Below are positions 1-7,620 of a stretch of DNA of 39,779 nt, in pieces. Positions within the stretch are counted from its first letter, which is position 1, and every line of letters starts with the position of its first letter. Origin of the DNA: a virus. The stretch spans positions 1 through 39,779 of the IMG/VR virus record IMGVR_UViG_3300042870_001869. One strand, given 5' to 3'. The notes below the pieces were generated by a model, which was not told where the DNA came from, ran no database searches, and saw only the letters and a list, made by a program, of their open reading frames with translations. The translations under genes were made by a program, and so were the position numbers.

Positions 1-62
1 ACGAGCTCGTCTCGTCTTCCCAGTAGGTCTATTTTTTCATATATAACCCAAAGTAGGTAACT

Positions 63-419
63 ATGTTAACATTCAATCATTATAGAATCGATCCTAATTC
101 ATGGATTGATGATCTTCAAGCCCAAGTGCACATGAGGGAATTATTTCCTGAAATGTATATGGCTGAAGAAACTAAACCAAAGAATCTTATCAGTAAGATT
201 TCTTATAAAGCAGGTTCTTTAACTGCTGGTACTAAAAACTTTTTTTCAAAAACAGAAACTAAAACAGCCACACTAATGGCTTATTGGGCTGCTGACTCAC
301 TAGTAGGTCTAATGCTTATGCTAACCACTACCAGCTCAATTGCTTTTGTTGTTGCTTTTGCTATGATTATTCTTCATACCTATGCTACCTTTAGCATTGT
401 ATCAGAAGTAACTAAATAG
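63..419 (+). CDS. Small membrane protein, unknown function
   Basis: A 118-residue protein with no family I recognise. The first 70 residues are polar and the C-terminal half holds two hydrophobic stretches (about residues 72-90 and 92-110), so an integral membrane protein with two helices is likely. An AGGTA-like ribosome site precedes the ATG. The next gene follows after 11 bases, suggesting co-transcription. The upstream 62 bases hold nothing I can identify. Confidence 0.7.
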   Translation: MLTFNHYRIDPNSWIDDLQAQVHMRELFPEMYMAEETKPKNLISKISYKAGSLTAGTKNFFSKTETKTATLMAYWAADSLVGLMLMLTTTSSIAFVVAFAMIILHTYATFSIVSEVTK

Positions 420-430
420 GTTTTAACTAT

Positions 431-1045
431 ATGTTAGAAATCCCTGATAACATTAGTAAATTTATTACTAATATGTCTTCTGAAATAGAAGCCATTAAAC
501 ACACTTTTGTATCCACTACTGAAAAAGAGAAAGACAGCTTCAAACCATTTGCTGTATTCTTCTCTGATCCCGATACAAAATCTTTCGTTATAACATCTAG
601 ACCTATCTATGATGCTAACGATTATTATACAGCTGTATCAGAAATGTTATTTGCATACTCTGCTAATGACTCTGAAGCTGTATTATTTGCAGTTGACTCA
701 AATAAAGAGATTAACGGCGTCACCCATGATTTACTTGAAGTATACATGGCTTGTAACGACTACTGCGCTATCTTTAGTTTTCCTTACTCATTAGATGATA
801 ATCTGAAATTCCATTGGAATGAAAATTTATTTGACACCCACAGTATGGAAACACTAGAAAAAGCTTATGATACAAGTGGACAATTCCACGCAAGCTTAGA
901 AATATTCGAAGCTTTGTATCTCCATACTCATATGCGTATCCAGCATTTTGACATTGGAAAACTTAAATCTTTCTATGATGCTAATAATTTTAATTATGCG
1001 CATCTACTAGAGCACAGCTCTAAACAAACTACCCTAACCTTATAA
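431..1045 (+). CDS. Hypothetical protein (204 aa)
   Basis: A 204-residue soluble protein without recognisable motif, signal peptide or membrane segment. It is acidic, mixed alpha/beta in appearance, and ends in a His-containing helix-like tail. It sits between a small membrane protein and a 50-residue ORF. The reading frame uses the same T/A-ending codons as the neighbours, which supports it as a real gene. Confidence 0.7.
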   Translation: MLEIPDNISKFITNMSSEIEAIKHTFVSTTEKEKDSFKPFAVFFSDPDTKSFVITSRPIYDANDYYTAVSEMLFAYSANDSEAVLFAVDSNKEINGVTHDLLEVYMACNDYCAIFSFPYSLDDNLKFHWNENLFDTHSMETLEKAYDTSGQFHASLEIFEALYLHTHMRIQHFDIGKLKSFYDANNFNYAHLLEHSSKQTTLTL

Positions 1046-1066
1046 ACAGAAAACACACAAAGACAC

Positions 1067-1219
1067 ATGTTAACTTTAGAAAAAGAAAATGTGATTCTTT
1101 GGGAGGCAGAATCAATAATCAAGAATGTTGTTATAGTTGAAGAATCTATACTACATCAAATAGAAAAATATATGCAGGACGAAGCCTTCTATGGCGATCC
1201 TGATTTTTCTTATTATTAA
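1067..1219 (+). CDS. Small acidic protein (50 aa)
   Basis: A 50-codon ORF from ATG 1067 to TAA 1217-1219, rich in Glu and predicted largely helical, ending in a Tyr-Tyr tail. It fills the space between the 204-residue protein and the helicase. No family is recognisable. Support is the open frame, its fit into the gene spacing and its codon use; no strong ribosome site is visible. Confidence 0.45.
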   Translation: MLTLEKENVILWEAESIIKNVVIVEESILHQIEKYMQDEAFYGDPDFSYY

Positions 1220-1227
1220 TATTAAGG

Positions 1228-1233
1228 TATAAT
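1228..1233 (+). promoter_or_regulatory. -10 element (TATAAT) for a leaderless helicase mRNA
   Basis: A perfect TATAAT preceded by AAGG ends six bases before the helicase ATG at 1240. Transcription would begin at or next to the start codon, giving a leaderless mRNA, a common arrangement in Actinobacteria. The -35 position is only T-rich. The same GGTATAAT-to-ATG layout recurs at 25986 and 37353. Confidence 0.6.
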
Positions 1234-1239
1234 ATAAAT

Positions 1240-2913
1240 ATGACAATCATATTGCGACCATATCAAGAAGAAGCTCTTAACGCTATTTTAGAAAATTATT
1301 CTAAAGGCGTTTCTAGGCAGCTTGTTGTACTACCTACGGGCGCAGGTAAAACAGTCATATTCTCACACCTTCCAATTATTAAACCAGACGCATTACCCAT
1401 GCTAGTTCTAGCTCATCGTAGCGAATTGTTGGATCAAGCCAGAAATAAAATTATGGCTTCTAATCCACATCTCAGCGTAGAAATAGAACAAGCAGAGCGT
1501 AAAGCTGGTCAGGTTGACGTAGTTGTGGCATCTGTTGCCACTCTAGGTCGAAACAATACCCCTCGTATAGAGGAATACCCCAAGGATTATTTTAAATCCA
1601 TAGTTATAGACGAGGCTCATCATGCTGCTGCTCCTAGTTATAGAAGAATTATTGACTTTTTCTCTCCTGATTTTCTCTTGGGCGTTACTGCGACGCCGCA
1701 AAGATCGGATTCTACTAGGTTAATTGACGTATTCCAAGAAATCGTCTACTATAAATCTATCCAAGATCTCATTGGAGAAGGCTATCTCTGCCCACTTGTT
1801 GGCTACAGAGTTAAATCAAACATAGACATTTCTAATGTCGAAATCAGAAACGGTGAATATGCACAAGATCAACTTGAAGAAGCTATTGATACTCCTGAGC
1901 GTAACGCTCATATCGTCGCTAGCTACCTTGCTTTGGCTAGTAATGAAAAGGCCATTGTATTCGCATCCGGCGTCAAGCACGCCGAAAACTTGGCCCTATC
2001 CTTTATCCAAGCGTCGGTAACGACAGAAGTGATAGTTGGGACTACTCCTCGAGAAAAAAGAGAAGAGGTCCTTGCGAATTTTGCCAAGGGCAAGGTTTCG
2101 GTTATTGTAAATGTAGGCGTTTTAACTGAAGGGTTCGACGAACCATCAGTCCAAGCTATTATACTAGCTAAACCCACTCGTTCAACTCTATTGTATACAC
2201 AAATTGTTGGACGTGGAACTCGCCTACATGAAAACAAAGTATCTTGCAAAATAATCGACATTGCAGACACCACAAGAGGAAAGAAGCCTATTGGCCTTCC
2301 TACTCTGTTGGGTCTTCCCCCAGAATTCGATTTAGAAGGACAGAGTCTAACAGACGTCGCTGAAAAGTTTAAAGAACTTGAAGACTTCTGCCCCGGTGAA
2401 TCAGTTCGTGTTCTTAATCCACAAGACATTGAACTAGCATATACTAGAATTAACCTCTTTATGCCACCACCACCTAACCCAACTGTGTTAGAATATTCTA
2501 AACTAGTTTGGGCTGAAGTAGGCGAAGATGACTATTATCTTGGTGTTTCTAATGGTGAGTCTCTTAGGATACATGCTGACACATTAGGCAGATGGAATGT
2601 TACCCTTAAAGATTCTAATACTAAAGAAGTAAAAATTCTTGGCATTACTGAAACTATGAGAGAAGCATTCGCTCGCAGTGATCGCTGGGTTCAAAACCAC
2701 AGAACTTCAGCTATGACCCTATTGGATTCATCCGCCACTTGGCGAGCAGATGGACCAACAGATTCTCAACAAAAACTTCTCAAAAGAATAGGTATACCCT
2801 TAACGTCAGACATGACTAAAGGTATGGCTAGTCAAATCATCTCTCGTTACTACGAGAATAATCCTAAGCCTAAATGGCTTCAAAATAAAATATCTCATAA
2901 AAATAAATGGTAA
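1240..2913 (+). CDS. DEAD/DEAH-type superfamily II helicase
   Basis: A 557-residue SF2 helicase of the SSL2/type III restriction Res-like type. Visible motifs in order: Q-like RPYQ near residue 6, Walker A LPTGAGKT at 31-38, DEAH at 124-127, TATP at 150-153, motif V region around 290-300 and motif VI QIVGRGTR at 321-328. The two RecA domains occupy roughly residues 1-340; the remaining about 215 residues are an unassigned C-terminal part. It probably unwinds or remodels DNA (replication, recombination or repair) in the infected cell using ATP. It starts just behind a -10 box and the protease gene follows after one base. Nuclease motifs of restriction enzymes are absent. Confidence 0.9.
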   Translation: MTIILRPYQEEALNAILENYSKGVSRQLVVLPTGAGKTVIFSHLPIIKPDALPMLVLAHRSELLDQARNKIMASNPHLSVEIEQAERKAGQVDVVVASVATLGRNNTPRIEEYPKDYFKSIVIDEAHHAAAPSYRRIIDFFSPDFLLGVTATPQRSDSTRLIDVFQEIVYYKSIQDLIGEGYLCPLVGYRVKSNIDISNVEIRNGEYAQDQLEEAIDTPERNAHIVASYLALASNEKAIVFASGVKHAENLALSFIQASVTTEVIVGTTPREKREEVLANFAKGKVSVIVNVGVLTEGFDEPSVQAIILAKPTRSTLLYTQIVGRGTRLHENKVSCKIIDIADTTRGKKPIGLPTLLGLPPEFDLEGQSLTDVAEKFKELEDFCPGESVRVLNPQDIELAYTRINLFMPPPPNPTVLEYSKLVWAEVGEDDYYLGVSNGESLRIHADTLGRWNVTLKDSNTKEVKILGITETMREAFARSDRWVQNHRTSAMTLLDSSATWRADGPTDSQQKLLKRIGIPLTSDMTKGMASQIISRYYENNPKPKWLQNKISHKNKW

Positions 2914-2914
2914 T

Positions 2915-4435
2915 ATGAAAAATAAAAAAGCATCAATGCTAATAACAGCTTTACTTTTGTTTTCTACACAAAGTAATCTAATCTTTAATTCTAACCCTGT
3001 TCAAGCTAAATCTATTTCTAGCGTTAAGAAACGGGCTTATAAGAATATAAAGCTTGAGAAACGTATTGTTAAGAAGAAATCAGTAACTGTTTATCGTAAA
3101 TTCTTAGATACATCAGTTCCTTACATAGGCGCTGATACAGCACATGCTTCTTCTAACAAAGGCAAAGGCACTTACGTAGTATTGATTGACACTGGCATCA
3201 ATGTCGACCATCCTATGCTCAAAGGTAAAGTGGCATTAGAAGCTTGCTTTACTCTATTCCGTTCATGCCCTAATGGCACCAACCAACAAACTGGAACAGG
3301 AGCAGCTGCACCTGTAGACTGGCATGGATCTCACGTATCCGCCATTATGGCTGGATCCTATCAACAGTATATAGGTGTTGCTCCAGAAGCTAAGATTATA
3401 GCTATTAATGTATTCGATAAAGATTTATCTTCATCTGAAACAGCTATAACTTTAGCCTTAAATTGGGTTAACTCTATATCTAAAGACTATAATATAGCTT
3501 CAGTTAATATGAGTCTAGGCACTAGTCGAATATATCAAGGTTATTGTGACACAGTCTCTCCTAAAATGACTACTGCTGTTAAGAATTTGTATGACAAAAA
3601 TATAGCAGTAGTAGTTGCTGCTGGAAACTCTTATGCTTTAGGCATGAGTAGCCCAGCTTGCATTAGCTATGCAGTCAGCGTAGCAGCTATGACCTATGAT
3701 GGCTACGTAACTAATTTTTCAAACCTATCTCAGACTACTACATTTGCTGCCCCCGGCTATCAAATTACTTCAGCTGGAGTTGGCACAACTATGCGATCAG
3801 CTTCAGGTACATCTATGGCTTCTCCTCATGTAGCTGGGTTATTTGCTATCTACAGGCAAATGTACCCAACTCATACATTACAGCAAGCCATTAACAGAAT
3901 AAAAGCTAGCTCTAAAATAGCTACTGATTATTATTCTGACATTAAACTACCATCTATTAACATAGCTACGCTATCCAATATAGAAAATAGCCCGACTACT
4001 ACAAGTAGTACAACTACTCTTCCTTGGATCAATCCTCCTACTACATCTACGCTTCCAGTCACTACCACTACTTTACCAGGAACAGTAGTCACTACAACTA
4101 TTCCTTCAACTCCCGTAGTAACTACAACCACTACTACAGTTTCATCATCACCATTATTTAAACCAACTGTTGTAAAACTTCGTGCTTTAAAAACTAATTC
4201 TACTTATTTTTATTTAACTTATAATGATTCTAATGTTAATAAATCTTTAATAACAGGCTATACATTGTCTTGCAATGATGGTTCTCAATTTTCAATTCCT
4301 TTAGAATTAAATTACAACTCTCATGTATACAAGGTAATCTTTTCAGTTACTTTTAATACTTGTCAATTGTATGCTAATTTAATTAATGGCACAACTAGTG
4401 CCTTAAGCAATAAAGCCTACATGACTTATGGATAA
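2915..4435 (+). CDS. Secreted subtilisin-like serine protease (S8) with Thr-rich linker and C-terminal domain
   Basis: A 506-residue peptidase S8. An N-terminal signal peptide (basic start, hydrophobic core at about 8-20, likely cleavage near residue 32) indicates export. The catalytic set is visible: Asp92 in IDTG, His137 in WHGSH, oxyanion Asn238 in AAGNS and Ser300 in SGTSMASP. Residues about 350-404 form a Thr/Pro/Ser-rich linker typical of secreted actinobacterial enzymes, followed by a roughly 100-residue domain that resembles a fibronectin-III-type fold with two Cys. The ATG lies one base after the helicase stop. A secreted protease in a phage could act on the host surface or on competing phages; the substrate is unknown. 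A subtilase acquired from the host is the simplest origin. Confidence 0.92.
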   Translation: MKNKKASMLITALLLFSTQSNLIFNSNPVQAKSISSVKKRAYKNIKLEKRIVKKKSVTVYRKFLDTSVPYIGADTAHASSNKGKGTYVVLIDTGINVDHPMLKGKVALEACFTLFRSCPNGTNQQTGTGAAAPVDWHGSHVSAIMAGSYQQYIGVAPEAKIIAINVFDKDLSSSETAITLALNWVNSISKDYNIASVNMSLGTSRIYQGYCDTVSPKMTTAVKNLYDKNIAVVVAAGNSYALGMSSPACISYAVSVAAMTYDGYVTNFSNLSQTTTFAAPGYQITSAGVGTTMRSASGTSMASPHVAGLFAIYRQMYPTHTLQQAINRIKASSKIATDYYSDIKLPSINIATLSNIENSPTTTSSTTTLPWINPPTTSTLPVTTTTLPGTVVTTTIPSTPVVTTTTTTVSSSPLFKPTVVKLRALKTNSTYFYLTYNDSNVNKSLITGYTLSCNDGSQFSIPLELNYNSHVYKVIFSVTFNTCQLYANLINGTTSALSNKAYMTYG

Positions 4436-4595
4436 GATTAAACCTTCTTATCTTTATAATGATAGAAACAAAAAATGTTCATCTTGTTTTGTTATTTCAA
4501 AACACGTTGAAAAATCTAAAAAATATGACATATTACTATGTATAGATTGTTTAAAGGATAAGATATTATCCGATACACAATCATCCAAAGACTAA
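4428..4595 (+). CDS. Small zinc-finger-like protein (55 aa)
   Basis: An ORF of 55 codons whose ATG overlaps the last 8 bases of the protease gene. It contains two CxxC pairs (Cys17/Cys20 and Cys38/Cys41) spaced as in a zinc ribbon or treble clef, with Lys-rich flanks. It probably binds one zinc ion; the partner is unknown. The paired cysteines make chance occurrence unlikely. Confidence 0.65.
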   Translation: MDKIKPSYLYNDRNKKCSSCFVISKHVEKSKKYDILLCIDCLKDKILSDTQSSKD

Positions 4596-4629
4596 GACAA
4601 AAATACTCTATTACACAGAAAGGAAATTT

Positions 4630-4860
4630 ATGTCAATCTCTATTTCAATCGGATCAAATCCACAAGATATTGCAAATCTACAAAAAACTAAAGATATCAT
4701 TTCCTTTGTTGTAAATCTTTTAAAATCCGAAGATCAAGAATTTATCTTCGCTAAAAGCAACTACACTACAAATGAAATGAAAAATCTAATCAAATGGTAT
4801 GGAGACCTACTAGATATCCTGTATAATGCAGGTACTCCAGAAGAACTGTTCCCAGCTTAA
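4630..4860 (+). CDS. Hypothetical protein (76 aa)
   Basis: A 76-residue soluble, mostly helical acidic protein with no recognised family. A clear AAAGGAAA ribosome site lies just upstream of the ATG. It is followed directly by the tRNA-Leu gene. Confidence 0.65.
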   Translation: MSISISIGSNPQDIANLQKTKDIISFVVNLLKSEDQEFIFAKSNYTTNEMKNLIKWYGDLLDILYNAGTPEELFPA

Positions 4861-4876
4861 CTATTCTATTTCACTC

Positions 4877-4959
4877 ACCCGAGTGGCGGAATGGCAGACG
4901 CAGGGGGCTTAAACCCCCCGGAGGGCAACCTCTTACCGGTTCAAGTCCGGTCTCGGGTA
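4877..4959 (+). tRNA. tRNA-Leu(TAA)
   Basis: The acceptor arms ACCCGAG/CTCGGGT pair over 7 bp. The anticodon loop CTTAAAC gives anticodon TAA, reading UUA. A long variable arm (class II) and a T arm with loop TTCAAGT are present. The 3' CCA is not encoded. UUA is frequent in this AT-rich sequence, so the tRNA would boost phage translation. Confidence 0.93.
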
Positions 4960-4984
4960 CTACAAATATAGAAAAGGAAATAAA

Positions 4985-5458
4985 ATGACCGAATTAACCC
5001 CACCACTTCCTAATATGGATTCACCTAGATCCACAAACGGAATAAAGCAAATGGGAATCATTATGATTCTTCTTGCAGCCGTAGCTTTGCTTATTGGCAT
5101 TCTCATTGCATCACGCGATAACTCATCTGCTCCCCCAGCAACCAATGCTCCTGTTCCAGTGCAAACTTATGCTCCAGCTCCAGTTGTCAACAAGTATGAA
5201 GCTTATCTTAACCATGTTTACAATAACTCTGGTCAAGCTAATACAATTACTAAAGCTTCTCTTATTGAATATGGAGATACTATTTGTTCTGCCTTAGATA
5301 ATGGTAGAACAATTCCTTATATCGTAGGTTATCTTTCAAATAGTTCTTCTGGCGAAACCGATGCTGCTTTGTATGCTTCAGTAATCTTTGGAGCAATTAC
5401 ATATATCTGTGATGAATACAAAGGTGATCTTAACCTTTATCTTTCTAACTCTAACTAA
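4985..5458 (+). CDS. Membrane-anchored DUF732-like protein
   Basis: A 157-residue protein with one membrane segment at about residues 23-43, a Pro/Ala-rich stretch to about 70, and an external helical domain with two cysteines (Cys101 and Cys142) that could form a disulfide. The domain's length, Cys spacing and alternating helices resemble DUF732, a family of small secreted proteins known mostly from Actinobacteria. That match is from memory of the pattern. Function is unknown; exposure on the outer face of the host membrane is likely. Its TAA overlaps the ATG of the next gene. Confidence 0.7.
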   Translation: MTELTPPLPNMDSPRSTNGIKQMGIIMILLAAVALLIGILIASRDNSSAPPATNAPVPVQTYAPAPVVNKYEAYLNHVYNNSGQANTITKASLIEYGDTICSALDNGRTIPYIVGYLSNSSSGETDAALYASVIFGAITYICDEYKGDLNLYLSNSN

Positions 5459-5727
5459 TGAAAAAATTCATTAGTAATTTAATTCCAAAAATCAGACCAT
5501 TTACTGATGGATTTGATTACGGTATTAAACATCACAAGACAATTGAAGATCATCACTTCTTCACTTATCCATATGGTTCAGATGAATATAAATTGTTCAA
5601 AAAACAAAATGATCTTTATCGTAAAGGCATACGTATAGCAAGAGTATATTCTCGCTATAGAAATGAAATTCTTTTACTTATATATGTATTATCGACAGCA
5701 TTGATATTTTCACGCTGCGGTTGGTAA
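5458..5727 (+). CDS. Small protein with C-terminal membrane segment (89 aa)
   Basis: The ATG overlaps the preceding stop by one base (TAATG), so translation is probably coupled. Residues 1-65 are basic and His/Tyr-rich; residues about 68-86 form a single hydrophobic helix close to the C terminus, as in tail-anchored proteins. It may partner with the membrane-anchored protein encoded before it. No family recognised. Confidence 0.65.
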   Translation: MKKFISNLIPKIRPFTDGFDYGIKHHKTIEDHHFFTYPYGSDEYKLFKKQNDLYRKGIRIARVYSRYRNEILLLIYVLSTALIFSRCGW

Positions 5728-5733
5728 ATACTT

Positions 5734-5806
5734 TCCCAGATAGCTCAGTTGGCAGAGCAGCGGACTGTTAATCCGCTTGTCGTAGGTTCGAGCCCTACTC
5801 TGGGAG
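5734..5806 (+). tRNA. tRNA-Asn(GTT)
   Basis: Complete cloverleaf: acceptor TCCCAGA/TCTGGGA, D arm with GTTGG loop, anticodon loop CTGTTAA (anticodon GTT), T arm with TTCGAGC loop, discriminator G. CCA is not encoded. The next gene's ATG starts three bases later. Confidence 0.95.
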
Positions 5807-5808
5807 CT

Positions 5809-6012
5809 ATGACAAAATCTAAATATGACATGTCTCACCTACTAGGTAGACGTATAGAAATAATTACTTGCACCGATAGATACACTAATCTTGTTCCTGG
5901 CTCTCAGGGAACAGTAACTGCGGTAGATTCCAACGGAACTGTATTTGCAAAATGGGATACTGGCTCTATCTTAGGCCTTATCCCTGGCGTTGATACTTGG
6001 AAATATCTATGA
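5809..6012 (+). CDS. DUF4314-like small protein
   Basis: A 67-residue protein. The frame is open further upstream but that part lies inside tRNA-Asn, so the ATG at 5809 is the sensible start. The pattern R-x-E, then PGSQGTV, then W-x-x-GS-x-LGLIPGVD matches DUF4314, an SH3-like small beta domain frequent in phages and actinobacterial mobile DNA (recognised from the motif). It has no known enzymatic role. The stop overlaps the next ATG as ATGA. Confidence 0.8.
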   Translation: MTKSKYDMSHLLGRRIEIITCTDRYTNLVPGSQGTVTAVDSNGTVFAKWDTGSILGLIPGVDTWKYL

Positions 6013-6098
6013 CCACTAAAATAGTATTGCTATTAAATACTATATTCGCATTGTTTATTCTAAGAATAATATACGATGCTTTTAAATATAAAGGATAA
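6009..6098 (+). CDS. Tiny membrane peptide (29 aa)
   Basis: A 29-codon ORF overlapping the DUF4314-like gene by four bases (ATGA). Residues 5-21 are a continuous hydrophobic helix. It is the first of four consecutive micro-ORFs joined by overlaps, which supports translation. Confidence 0.45.
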   Translation: MTTKIVLLLNTIFALFILRIIYDAFKYKG

Positions 6099-6099
6099 A

Positions 6100-6234
6100 A
6101 TGTTACATTATATTCAATCACTTATTACTCGCTATTCTTTTAAACGTACTGCTAGACAGCGTTATAAAGCTTATAACAAAATACATCAAACTCCTTATGG
6201 AGTTCCCACTAGAAATGAAGGTTATTACGAATGA
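6100..6234 (+). CDS. Small basic protein (44 aa)
   Basis: An ORF of 44 codons starting one base after the previous stop, with an AAAGGA ribosome site inside the end of the preceding gene. It is Arg/Lys/Tyr-rich. Its stop overlaps the next ATG. Unknown function. Confidence 0.5.
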   Translation: MLHYIQSLITRYSFKRTARQRYKAYNKIHQTPYGVPTRNEGYYE

Positions 6235-6305
6235 AAGATATATTAATTATATTAGTTATTGCAGGTGTTTTAACTTTTATAGTAGAAAAACTTTGGAAGC
6301 CATGA
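6231..6305 (+). CDS. Tiny membrane peptide (24 aa)
   Basis: A 24-codon ORF overlapped by four bases at each end (ATGA at 6231 and at 6302). Nearly the whole peptide is one hydrophobic helix with Lys at both ends, as in single-pass micro-proteins of phages. Support comes from the double coupling. Confidence 0.45.
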   Translation: MKDILIILVIAGVLTFIVEKLWKP

Positions 6306-6490
6306 CATATATTAAAATGCACGTAAAAAATAAACTGGACATTATTGCCCATGTTTTAACTCGCAACGGAATTACTGTTTGGTATGGTATACCAGAACAG
6401 ATAGTAGCTGAGCTTAAAGCTAGTGGTTACAAGATTAAAAAACGTAAACATTTAAAAAAATATATTCCTAAAGATCAACCTAATCTTTGA
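6302..6490 (+). CDS. Small basic protein (62 aa)
   Basis: The frame is open upstream, but ATG 6302 overlaps the previous stop (ATGA) and gives a compact 62-residue protein. It is basic, with a Lys-rich C-terminal third after a beta-alpha-like beginning. It could bind nucleic acid, but no family is recognised. tRNA-Lys follows. Confidence 0.6.
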   Translation: MTYIKMHVKNKLDIIAHVLTRNGITVWYGIPEQIVAELKASGYKIKKRKHLKKYIPKDQPNL

Positions 6491-6502
6491 TACCATATAC
6501 CC

Positions 6503-6575
6503 GCGCCTTTAGCTCAGTTGGTAGAGCAGTGGACTTTTAATCCATGTGTCCCGGGTTCGAGCCCCGGAGGGCGCA
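6503..6575 (+). tRNA. tRNA-Lys(TTT)
   Basis: Acceptor GCGCCTT pairs with AGGGCGC; D loop has GTTGG; anticodon loop CTTTTAA gives TTT; T loop TTCGAGC. Discriminator A6575 is followed by an encoded CCA (6576-6578) whose final A is also the A of the next gene's ATG. Confidence 0.95.
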
Positions 6576-6577
6576 CC

Positions 6578-6712
6578 ATGACTTTTGTTAAAAAGAATCA
6601 TAGAAAATGTTCTGCTTTAACTTCCACCAATACCCCATGCCTACGTATTGCTATTTCTTTTAGCTTATTCTGTAGAGTTCATCAAAAAACAAAGACATAT
6701 GACAGAAGATAA
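6578..6712 (+). CDS. Small Cys-rich protein (44 aa)
   Basis: Translation from ATG 6578, immediately at the tRNA-Lys 3' end; the frame upstream is tRNA. The 44 residues hold Cys12, Cys22 and a CxxH near residue 33, a spacing seen in small phage zinc-binding proteins. It overlaps the next ORF by 14 bases. Function unknown. Confidence 0.55.
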   Translation: MTFVKKNHRKCSALTSTNTPCLRIAISFSLFCRVHQKTKTYDRR

Positions 6713-6983
6713 TGAACTAAACTTATTAAACGAACTTCACATCGGTGATATCGTAGGCGACACTAATCGTATTGTTATTGCTTGCACTAAAAAAGCAGAT
6801 AGAATTCCTGATGACTCTTATGCACATTGGGTTACCATATGTCTTAAAGCTGAGGCTCATCATCCATATGTAGTATGGAATGTTATTGCTGGTCCCAAGG
6901 GATTTAGCTCCGTTGAAGGAGATTACTACTTTACTCTGGAAGAAGCTTTAATCCAATACAAAAAACGTGGAGGTCAAGCTTAA
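6699..6983 (+). CDS. Hypothetical protein (94 aa)
   Basis: ATG 6699 is preferred over an in-frame ATG at 6648 because the extra 17 residues would overlap the previous gene heavily and look unlike protein. The 94 residues read as a small beta-rich domain with GDIVGD near the start and a C-terminal helix. No family recognised. The stop overlaps the next ATG. Confidence 0.65.
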   Translation: MTEDNELNLLNELHIGDIVGDTNRIVIACTKKADRIPDDSYAHWVTICLKAEAHHPYVVWNVIAGPKGFSSVEGDYYFTLEEALIQYKKRGGQA

Positions 6984-7138
6984 TGAATAACTTAACTCTT
7001 ACAAATATGATTGACCAGACTATCACCGATATCTCTGGTCAAAACTTTGTACCCACAGAAAAAATTATAGATCTATTATTAGATATTAGATTACACTTAC
7101 TTATACAGGAAGAAGCAACACCCACTTATGAAAGTTAA
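6983..7138 (+). CDS. Small helical protein (51 aa)
   Basis: A 51-codon ORF whose ATG shares one base with the previous stop and whose end overlaps the next gene by 11 bases. Leu/Ile-rich and predicted helical. No function recognised; support is gene packing and codon use. Confidence 0.5.
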   Translation: MNNLTLTNMIDQTITDISGQNFVPTEKIIDLLLDIRLHLLIQEEATPTYES

Positions 7139-7328
7139 ACTTAACGTAGAAATTCATGCTGATATTCCAGGCGAATTTCAAGATGACGCAGATGCAGTTC
7201 AATTACTTCAAGAAGAAATAAACGAACGCTTTGAGATCAATTATGAATATGATAAAGGTGATCAGCCTTCAGTTATGTTCGAATCAGCTCAAATTAAGAT
7301 TTACATCCCAGGGGCAGGTAAACTATAA
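7128..7328 (+). CDS. Hypothetical protein (66 aa)
   Basis: A 66-residue acidic protein with a beta-strand, helix, strand look and a conserved-looking C-terminal PGAG. An AGGAAGA ribosome site lies upstream. The stop overlaps the next ATG (TAATG). No family recognised. Confidence 0.6.
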   Translation: MKVKLNVEIHADIPGEFQDDADAVQLLQEEINERFEINYEYDKGDQPSVMFESAQIKIYIPGAGKL

Positions 7329-7471
7329 TGTGCTCAGGCTCAATAGAACAACACGATCTCGATCAATTGGAACAAGAATTAGAAGAAAAAAAAGCTGTAG
7401 ATAATTATGTTAATAACTACAGAGTATCTTTTTCTACTTTTAGCTTATTAGTTCCATCTTTACGTGATTAA
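7328..7471 (+). CDS. Small protein with Glu/Gln-rich helix (47 aa)
   Basis: A 47-codon ORF starting in the previous gene's stop codon (TAATG). Residues 6-25 form a charged helix. No family. Last member of the packed run before the CAT tRNA. Confidence 0.45.
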   Translation: MCSGSIEQHDLDQLEQELEEKKAVDNYVNNYRVSFSTFSLLVPSLRD

Positions 7472-7620
7472 TGCCATGCAGTGATGTGCAATCACTAAAC
7501 ATTTTGGGAGCTAACAGTCCCCATTGCTACGGGATCTTATTCGTTTACGACTAGCCCGTCCACAAAGTGGACATACCAATTCACCTTTTCCCCTAGACCA
7601 GGTGGCCACAACTGTCCTAC
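7472..7620 (+). other. GC-richer, hairpin-containing intergenic stretch upstream of a tRNA
   Basis: These 149 bases carry no convincing gene (only a 27-codon ORF beginning at 7471). They are visibly richer in G/C than the surroundings and contain inverted repeats: GTGAT/ATCAC near 7482-7496 and a perfect GTCCAC-AAA-GTGGAC hairpin at 7558-7572. It could be a structured leader, a small RNA or a decayed tRNA; none is proven. Confidence 0.35.

Noticed and set aside
1923-2429. Minus-strand ORF of 168 codons opposite the helicase gene
   Set aside because: It lies wholly inside the helicase gene, whose motifs are clear; the antisense frame has no family features and no ribosome site.
3960-4145. ACT/ACA-rich stretch as a DNA repeat or CRISPR-like array
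   Set aside because: It encodes the Thr/Pro linker of the protease; units are irregular and in frame.
5749-5808. Upstream starts for the DUF4314-like gene, and similarly 6518 for the small Cys protein
   Set aside because: The added residues are translations of tRNA-Asn and tRNA-Lys; starts at the tRNA ends give family-like proteins.
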